Below, in pieces: positions 1-4,424 of a stretch of DNA of 7,253 nt. The stretch is from contig JBCCZC010000293.1 in the NCBI GenBank assembly GCA_039188505.1, positions 1 to 7,253 on the forward strand, read 5' to 3'. Numbering within the stretch: the first letter of the stretch is position 1; each line of letters opens with the position of its first letter. The notes under the pieces are model-generated. The model was not told the DNA's origin. It was given only the letters and a program-made list of their open reading frames with translations, and did not search any database. A program made the translations under genes and the position numbers. Origin of the DNA: JBCCZC01 sp039188505. Lineage in GTDB: Bacteria > Pseudomonadota > Gammaproteobacteria > Xanthomonadales > SZUA-38.

Positions 1-2
1 CG

Positions 3-512
3 CTGGGGTATCTCCTCTCCGGTGCCGACGGCGACCCCAACCAGCTTCGGCTGCGCGCCCTGCATGGCGGGAGCCTGCTCGCCGAGGCGAACGCGCTGGA
101 CATCCTCGCGGCCCGCCACGGCGTTGCCTATGCCGAGGATCTCGCCCGCGAATTTCTCGCGACCGGAGATCCCGAGTTCATCGTCGCCGTCGCGAGCTGG
201 GTGGCCGACCGACCTGCCGGCTACGCACCGGCCGTCCCGGGCCTGGACCTCCAGTTCCTGGGACCGGAGCGGCGGACACTGCTGTTCGAGCTGGCGGCGC
301 AGTCGCTGGCCTGCGGCTTCGGTCAGGACTGCGGCATCGCCGGTGCCCTCATGCAGGACTACTGCATCGAACTCGGTATCTGCTACACCAGCTTCGATCA
401 TGCCGCGGAGCGCGAGCTGCTGTCCCCACGCGACTTCGAACGCATGCTCGGACTGCGAGACGCCCTGCAGGCAGGCATCGCAACGGGCGACTACGGGGCG
501 TTTGGCCTCTGA
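3..512 (+). CDS. Hypothetical protein, C-terminal part (5' end outside window)
   Basis: The frame is open from the first complete codon at base 3 to the TGA at 510-512, giving about 169 visible residues, so the true start lies upstream of the window. A GTG at 201 is an internal codon and not a convincing start, because protein-like sequence continues upstream of it without a break. The visible part is rich in Ala, Leu, Glu and Arg and probably mostly helical, with no evident membrane segment. The last 70 residues carry four cysteines in a cluster (ACGFGQDCG, then DYC and GICY). This resembles uncharacterised proteobacterial proteins with a conserved 'C..G.DCG...C......C' pattern, a resemblance recalled from memory. 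I do not recognise a function. The gene ends 76 bases before the next start, and a possible promoter lies in that gap, so it is probably a separate transcription unit from the downstream genes. Confidence 0.75.
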   Translation: MGYLLSGADGDPNQLRLRALHGGSLLAEANALDILAARHGVAYAEDLAREFLATGDPEFIVAVASWVADRPAGYAPAVPGLDLQFLGPERRTLLFELAAQSLACGFGQDCGIAGALMQDYCIELGICYTSFDHAAERELLSPRDFERMLGLRDALQAGIATGDYGAFGL

Positions 513-551
513 GCTTCAGCGCCGTCTCACCGGGCATTCATGACGACGCGC

Positions 552-557
552 TATGAT
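552..557 (+). promoter_or_regulatory. Candidate -10 element (TATGAT) for the SDR operon
   Basis: TATGAT sits in a GC-rich gap (GCGC-TATGAT-GCGA) and differs from the sigma-70 consensus TATAAT at one position. It lies about 31 bases before the TTG start at 589, so a transcript starting near 564 would include the ribosome binding site at 578-583. No good -35 is visible at the usual 16-18 base spacing, where the sequence is around ACCGGG. The call therefore rests on the -10 and its position alone. Confidence 0.4.
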
Positions 558-577
558 GCGAGCGCGCGGCAGCCAGC

Positions 578-583
578 AAGGAA
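578..583 (+). promoter_or_regulatory. Ribosome binding site deciding the SDR start
   Basis: AAGGAA, with its GGA ending six bases before the TTG at 589, is a good Shine-Dalgarno match. It sets the start of the dehydrogenase at the TTG instead of the in-frame ATG codons at 553 and 556, which fall on or next to the TATGAT element and have no ribosome binding site. Confidence 0.6.
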
Positions 584-588
584 ACCCA

Positions 589-1602
589 TTGCACACCGTA
601 CTCGTCACCGGCGCGGCCGGATTCATTGCCCAACATGTCGTGGCCCAGCTCCTCGAGCGCGGCTTCGCGGTCCGAGGCACCGTGCGCAAGCTGGACCGCG
701 GCGAGCAGGTGCGCGAGTCGCTGGCGTCCAGCGGCATTGACGTTGCCGGCCTCGACTTCGTGGTCGCGGATCTCGACGACGACGCGGGCTGGGATGAAGC
801 GGTCGCCGGCTGTCGTTATGTACAGCACCTGGCGTCCCCGTTTCCGCTGGAGCCGCCCCGCGATCGTGAGGCTCTTGTGCCGGCTGCACGTGAGGGGGCG
901 CTCCGGGTTGCGCGGGCCGCGCGGGCCGCTGATGTCGAGCGACTCGTTGTCACCTCGTCGATGGTTGCCATGATGTACCGCGCCGGGCGACCGCCGCGCT
1001 GCGCCGTCGACGAATCCTCCTGGACCGACCCCGACTGGACGCCCCTGACCGCCTACGTGGTGTCGAAGACCCGCGCAGAGCGCGCGCTCTGGGATTGGGC
1101 TGAGGCCGAGCAGTGGCGGGAGTCCGTCGCGACGGTCAATCCGGCCTTCGTGCTCGGGCCCGGCATCGGCGATGGGGTGGGCACGTCCCTCGAGGTGATT
1201 CGCATGTTCATGCAGGGTGCCTATCCGGCCGTACCACCGGTGGCCTATCCGGTGGTGGACGTCCGTGACGTGGCCGCCGTCCACGTGGCGGCGATGACGA
1301 CGCCAGCAGCCGGTGGACGCCGACTGATCGCCTCGGACAAGACCCTCTCCTTCGTGGAGCTGGCCCGGCTGCTCAAGCGGAAGTATCCGCAGCGCCGCCT
1401 GCCGGTCCGGCAGCTGCCAAGGCCGCTCGTCCGCCTCGTGGCCCTCTTCGACAGGCCGCTGCGCTCGGTGCTGCAGGATCTGGGCGTCGCGCCGGAAGCG
1501 GACGCCAGCTACGTGACCGATTTGCTCGACGTGGCGTTTCGACCGGCCGAGGAGGCCGCGCTCGCGAGCGCCGCCCACCTGGTCTCTCGTGGCCTGGTCT
1601 GA
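589..1602 (+). CDS. Extended short-chain dehydrogenase/reductase (NAD-dependent epimerase / dihydroflavonol-reductase-like)
   Basis: A 337-residue protein from a TTG start, a usual length for an extended SDR. The N-terminus runs straight into a Rossmann fold: HTVLVTGAAGFIAQHV has the glycine-rich nucleotide-binding loop at about residues 7-14, with Ala in place of the third Gly, as is common in the dihydroflavonol-reductase-like branch. After the second strand comes VRGTVRKLD, whose Arg residues suggest NADP(H) preference (inference). The active site is visible as VVTSS around residues 120-124 and YVVSK with Tyr156 and Lys160. The next segment, VNPAFVLGPG, is typical of the substrate-side motif after the catalytic Lys, and PVVDVRDVAAVHVAA is the usual late family motif. 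It probably reduces a carbonyl or acts on a nucleotide-linked or small alcohol substrate in the cytosol; the substrate cannot be read from sequence. It is first of three closely packed genes, and the ChaC-like gene begins eight bases after its stop. Starting at ATG 553 would add 12 residues before the Rossmann strand and is less likely. Confidence 0.9.
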   Translation: MHTVLVTGAAGFIAQHVVAQLLERGFAVRGTVRKLDRGEQVRESLASSGIDVAGLDFVVADLDDDAGWDEAVAGCRYVQHLASPFPLEPPRDREALVPAAREGALRVARAARAADVERLVVTSSMVAMMYRAGRPPRCAVDESSWTDPDWTPLTAYVVSKTRAERALWDWAEAEQWRESVATVNPAFVLGPGIGDGVGTSLEVIRMFMQGAYPAVPPVAYPVVDVRDVAAVHVAAMTTPAAGGRRLIASDKTLSFVELARLLKRKYPQRRLPVRQLPRPLVRLVALFDRPLRSVLQDLGVAPEADASYVTDLLDVAFRPAEEAALASAAHLVSRGLV

Positions 1603-1610
1603 CACGACCC

Positions 1611-2135
1611 GTGACGCACTGGGTCTTCGGCTACGGTTCGCTCATCTGGAAGGCGGATTTCCCCTTCCGCGAGCGTGCGCCCGGGACCATCCGGGGCTGG
1701 GCGCGGCGTTTCTGGCAGGGCTCGCATGACCACCGCGGCACCCCGTCGGCGCCAGGACGGGTGGTGACGCTCGTCGAGGCCGAGGGGGCCGTCTGCCGCG
1801 GTATGGCCTACCGGATCGAGGCGGCTGTCTTCGATCATCTCGACCATCGGGAGAAGAACGGATACCGCCGGGTGACCCTTCCCATCGAGCTGACCGGTGC
1901 GGCCACGGTCACCGGCACCGTCTATCTGGCGACGCCGGACAATCCCGCGTTCCTCGGTCCGGCACCGGCCCCCGAGATCGCCGCGCACATCCTCGGGAGC
2001 GAGGGGCCGTCGGGTCGCAACGTCGATTACTTCCTCGAGCTCGTCGCGGCGCTCGAACAGCTGGGTGTCGATGATCCGCACCTCGACGGCATCCACAGCG
2101 AGCTCCGCCGCCTGGGTGTGGAGGGCACCGCATGA
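1611..2135 (+). CDS. chaC: ChaC-type glutathione-specific gamma-glutamylcyclotransferase
   Basis: A 174-residue cytosolic protein with a GTG start and no strong ribosome binding site. Homologues begin just before the first strand, which fits this start (THWVFGYGSLIWK). Family marks are clear: YGSLIW at residues 8-13 is the gamma-glutamyl-binding loop, GSHDHRGTPSAPGRVVTL at about 37-54 is the ChaC signature, and HREKNGY at 79-85 holds the catalytic glutamate (Glu81). ChaC enzymes cleave glutathione to 5-oxoproline and Cys-Gly, which is established for the family. The length is closer to short ChaC2-like proteins than to the longer E. coli ChaC. C-terminal RNVDYFLELVAALEQLGV (about 137-154) is the usual closing helix. 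The gene follows the SDR by eight bases, and its TGA overlaps the ATG of the DUF3187 gene, so the three are probably read together. A link to the SDR in redox or detoxification is only a guess. Confidence 0.92.
   Translation: MTHWVFGYGSLIWKADFPFRERAPGTIRGWARRFWQGSHDHRGTPSAPGRVVTLVEAEGAVCRGMAYRIEAAVFDHLDHREKNGYRRVTLPIELTGAATVTGTVYLATPDNPAFLGPAPAPEIAAHILGSEGPSGRNVDYFLELVAALEQLGVDDPHLDGIHSELRRLGVEGTA
2120..2125 (+). promoter_or_regulatory. Ribosome binding site for the DUF3187 gene, inside the chaC 3' end
   Basis: GGAGGG lies six bases before the ATG at 2132 and within the last codons of the ChaC-like gene. Together with the ATGA overlap of stop and start at 2132-2135, it supports the chosen start and suggests translational coupling. 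Confidence 0.6.
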
Positions 2136-3109
2136 GCCGCGGTTTCCCCGGCCTGCTGCTGGTCCTTTCCGCCGCGGCGACGTTTGCGGAGCCGAACCTC
2201 GATGCGCCCTTTGCGGTGTCCAATCGCAATCCCTTCGTCCAGGTCCAGGGGCTGCCGCCGGCGCGCGGCGCCGACCTGGTCCCGGCGGGCCGCTGGGTGG
2301 TCGACGTGCGCGCCGAGCTGGCCAACAGTTTCAGCCTGCGCGAGCGCAACGACGAGGCCATCGATATCGACGGCGAGACGTGGCGGGCAGAGCTCACACT
2401 CAGTCGCGGCCTCGGTGACGATCTCGACGTGGCCCTGCGGGTCCCCTATCTGCGCCACGAGGGCGGCAATCTCGATGGATTCATCGAGAACTGGCACGAC
2501 TTCTGGGGGCTCCCGGATGGCGACCGCGATCTCTTCCCGCGCGATCAGCTCGACTACCGCTACGCCGGGCCCGGCGGGTCCTTCGCGCTGCCCGGCGACG
2601 GGGGCGGCATCGGCGATATCGGTATCGCCGTCGGCTGGACTCCTGGCGGCATGGGTCCGGGCTGGGCGCTGCGCGGCGGCGTGGAGCTCCCAACCGGTGC
2701 TGCCGATCGGCTCACGGGATCGGGCGGCACCGCCGCCTGGGCCTCGATTCATCGCCGCACGCCCCCGTGGGGGGCGGACGAGCAGTTCGTGGCGCATCTC
2801 TCCGGCGGCGTGTCCTACGGTGAGACCGGCGACGTACTGCCGGGACTGCGCAACCGCTGGATCGGCTTCGGCTCCGCCACCGTCTCCTGGCTGGCCTGGC
2901 AGAACCTCGCGCTGAAGGCGCAGCTCGACGTCCATTCGGCTCCCTACGAGAGCGCGCTGAAGGAACTGGGCGGGTCCGTACAGCTCGTCTTCGGCCTGAG
3001 CTGGCGCATCGGCTCGTCCGCGACGCTCGACCTGTCGCTCGCCGAGGATCTGTACGTCGATACGGCGCCCGACGTGGTCTTCCAGGCGGGACTGCGCTGG
3101 CGGCCTTGA
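2132..3109 (+). CDS. DUF3187-family exported envelope protein
   Basis: A 325-residue protein. MSRGFPGLLLVLSAAATFA is a signal peptide with probable cleavage after residue 19 before EPNLD. The mature part matches DUF3187 as I know it: an early RNPFVQVQGLPPA segment, PAGRWVVDVRAELANSFS, then ELTLSRGLGDDLDVALRVPY, HEGGNLDGFIENWHDFWGLP, GGGIGDIGIAVGW, GVELPTGAADRLTGSGG, and a C-terminal YVDTAPDVVFQAGLRW. Alternating strand patterns, Gly/aromatic turns and an aromatic residue near the C-terminus suggest an outer-membrane beta-barrel with substrate or role unknown (inference). The start is well supported by GGAGGG at six bases and by the ATGA overlap with the preceding ChaC-like gene. No rho-independent terminator with a T-run follows. 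Confidence 0.88.
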   Translation: MSRGFPGLLLVLSAAATFAEPNLDAPFAVSNRNPFVQVQGLPPARGADLVPAGRWVVDVRAELANSFSLRERNDEAIDIDGETWRAELTLSRGLGDDLDVALRVPYLRHEGGNLDGFIENWHDFWGLPDGDRDLFPRDQLDYRYAGPGGSFALPGDGGGIGDIGIAVGWTPGGMGPGWALRGGVELPTGAADRLTGSGGTAAWASIHRRTPPWGADEQFVAHLSGGVSYGETGDVLPGLRNRWIGFGSATVSWLAWQNLALKAQLDVHSAPYESALKELGGSVQLVFGLSWRIGSSATLDLSLAEDLYVDTAPDVVFQAGLRWRP

Positions 3110-3131
3110 GGCTGCCGGGCGACGATTGGGC

Positions 3132-3137
3132 TACAGT
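3132..3137 (+). promoter_or_regulatory. Candidate -10 element (TACAGT) for the methyltransferase gene
   Basis: TACAGT within GGGCTACAGTACCC lies 32 bases before the ATG at 3170, in the 60-base gap after the DUF3187 gene. It matches TATAAT at four of six positions. The only TTGA-like hexamer upstream (TTGAGG, 3106-3111) is 20 bases away, too far for a standard -35. The surrounding bases form an imperfect dyad (GGGcTAC / GTACCC), which could be chance. Confidence 0.25.
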
Positions 3138-3169
3138 ACCCGCCCCGACCTTCGTCCGATAAGACACCC

Positions 3170-3997
3170 ATGGCCCACTGGGAGCAGCTCGAACTGGTCC
3201 GCCGCGTGCGCGACGCCTACCCGGAGTTCTTCCAGGGAACGCGCGTGCTCGAGGTTGGCAGCGGCGAGATTGTCGGCAGCGTGCGCGCCTTCTTCGAGGA
3301 TTGCGAGTACCTGGGAGTCGACGTCACGCCGGGGCCGGGCGTGGATCTTGCGTGTCCCGGCCAGGAAGTCGATCGTCCCACGGGGGCTTTCGATGTCGTG
3401 GTTTCCTGCGAGTGCTTCGAGCACAACCCCTACTGGCGAGAGTCCTTCATCAACATGCTGCGCATGCTGCGCCCCGGCGGGCTCTGCATCGTCTCCTCAG
3501 CGATGACGGGCCGCCAGGAACACGGCACGCAGCGCATGGATCCGGGGGCGACGCTGGCGGAGGAGCCAGACTACGTCGAGTACTATCACAACCTGCGCCC
3601 GCGAGACCTGCTGCGGGCGGTCGATCCGGCGCTCCACTTCGAGGCCTGGGTCAACCATCCCAACATCTACCGGAAGGACCTCTACTTCGTGGCGCTGAAG
3701 CGGGGCGCGGAGGCCGAACACCTCGCCCGCTTCGATCGCCTCGCCGAGCAGGTCCGGTCCGTTCGCGAAGAGCGCCCGCTGACCGTAGGCAAGGCCCTCC
3801 GGCGCTGGCTCGACTATCTGCTCAAGCGAGGCTTTGTCGGGGTCTTCGGCGAGCAGGCCTTCCACGACCTCAAGTTCGGGCTCCGGCACGGCGGTCAACG
3901 GCTCATCATCGCCCTCGTGGGTGAGGAACGGGTGGCGCGCTACCGGGACGAGCGGCGGCAGCGCAAGGGGCGAGGCCGGCGCGCCCGTGATCGCTGA
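3170..3997 (+). CDS. Class I SAM-dependent methyltransferase
   Basis: A 275-residue protein with a class I methyltransferase core. Motif I is VLEVGSGEI (residues 26-34), binding the SAM methionine and ribose. The acidic residue ending strand 2 is Asp51 in YLGVDVTPGPG. FDVVVSCECFEHNPYW (74-89) covers motif II, and MLRMLRPGGLCIVSSA (96-111) is the post-motif with the usual RPGG turn. This is a methyltransferase-11/12-like arrangement, as used on sugars, lipids or small molecules; the acceptor cannot be told. After the core, residues about 180-275 are an extra, mostly helical part ending in an Arg/Lys-rich tail (RRQRKGRGRRARDR), which might bind nucleic acid or a negatively charged membrane surface (inference). 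The ATG at 3170 is preceded only by a weak AAGA and fits the start of the helix before motif I. It stands alone on this strand; the next genes run the other way. Confidence 0.88.
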   Translation: MAHWEQLELVRRVRDAYPEFFQGTRVLEVGSGEIVGSVRAFFEDCEYLGVDVTPGPGVDLACPGQEVDRPTGAFDVVVSCECFEHNPYWRESFINMLRMLRPGGLCIVSSAMTGRQEHGTQRMDPGATLAEEPDYVEYYHNLRPRDLLRAVDPALHFEAWVNHPNIYRKDLYFVALKRGAEAEHLARFDRLAEQVRSVREERPLTVGKALRRWLDYLLKRGFVGVFGEQAFHDLKFGLRHGGQRLIIALVGEERVARYRDERRQRKGRGRRARDR

Positions 3998-4005
3998 TGG
4001 CTCCC

Positions 4006-4275
4006 TCAGTACCGGGTGGCGGACTGGGTCGCGCCCGACCAGCGTGGATACATCCCTCGCCGACCGCCGGCGTTCAGCACTGCATGCACCGCGCTCCAGG
4101 CGACACGGAGCGCGCCGTCGGCGCCGACCCGGTTGGGAATCTCAACCCGATCGAGCACCTTGGCCTGGGAGAGCGGATGAAAGCGACCGGTCAATTCGAC
4201 CAGGTCATCGAAGGTCAGCTGCATGGCCAGCCTCATGTCTTGGGCGGCTCCTTGCCGCGGGGGCGAACGAATCAT
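4006..4275 (-). CDS. Small DUF4224-like protein, probable mobile-element remnant
   Basis: An 89-residue frame on the minus strand. Residues about 18-68 read MQLTFDDLVELTGR, then PLSQAKVLDRVEIPNRV, GADGALRV and AWSAVHAVL. This fits DUF4224 as I remember it: 'LT.DEL.ELTG...P..Q...L...GIP..V..DG.P.V..'. Such proteins are usually 60-90 residues long and often lie next to a tyrosine integrase in prophages and integrative elements. The ATG at 4275 overlaps the stop of an upstream minus-strand frame (ATGA), with AGGA nine bases before it; ATG at 4236 or 4221 would also keep the whole domain. The last 20 residues (RRGMYPRWSGATQSATRY region) lack the ending I expect and may be a degraded or recombined tail. 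No integrase follows: nine bases beyond the stop lies the end of the oppositely oriented methyltransferase gene. Its function is unproven, possibly a small DNA-binding or excision partner. Confidence 0.6.
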   Translation of the reverse strand: MIRSPPRQGAAQDMRLAMQLTFDDLVELTGRFHPLSQAKVLDRVEIPNRVGADGALRVAWSAVHAVLNAGGRRGMYPRWSGATQSATRY

Positions 4276-4424
4276 CGGCTGGCGTCCTGCTTCAGCCGGA
4301 GCAGCAGGGTCTCGCGTTGCTGTTGCAGTTCCATGAACGCCGTCTGACGGGGCGATGACCCGTCTGCCGGCAGTTGCGCCGCGACTTCAGCGACGGCACG
4401 CTCGAACGATGCGTTCCCTGATCC
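4272..4424 (-). pseudogene. 5'-truncated small frame upstream of the DUF4224-like gene
   Basis: The minus-strand frame is open for 50 codons from just after a TGA (4425-4427) to the TGA at 4272-4274. That stop overlaps the ATG of the DUF4224-like gene. It reads like a real helical protein: ASFERAVAEVAAQLPADG, then SPRQTAFMELQQQRETLLLR and LKQDASR. No ATG, GTG or TTG occurs before the internal ATG at 4332-4334, which would give only 20 residues. Upstream bases are taken up by the divergent protease's start and signal peptide. The simplest reading is the 3' end of a mobile-element gene whose 5' part was lost, paired with the DUF4224-like gene. Alternatively, only the 20-residue peptide is translated, or the frame is chance in GC-rich DNA. 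I recognise no family. Confidence 0.35.

Noticed and set aside
538..1605. Long minus-strand ORF (355 codons) opposite the SDR gene.
   Set aside because: A mirror ORF from high-GC third positions. Its translation is rich in His, Arg and Gly without motifs, while the + strand has complete SDR motifs.
2027..2935. Long minus-strand ORF (302 codons) opposite the chaC end and DUF3187 gene.
   Set aside because: Same mirror effect; the + strand carries a signal peptide and DUF3187 motifs.
3100..3115. Small inverted repeat (GCGGCC-TTGA-GGCTGC) at the DUF3187 stop, considered as a terminator.
   Set aside because: The stem is only six pairs with one mismatch, and no T-run follows.
3997..4347. 116-codon + strand ORF overlapping the methyltransferase stop (TGATG).
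   Set aside because: It is antisense to the DUF4224-like gene, its translation is Gly/Arg/Ser-rich with a poly-Cys run and no recognisable motif, and the opposite strand carries a clear family pattern.
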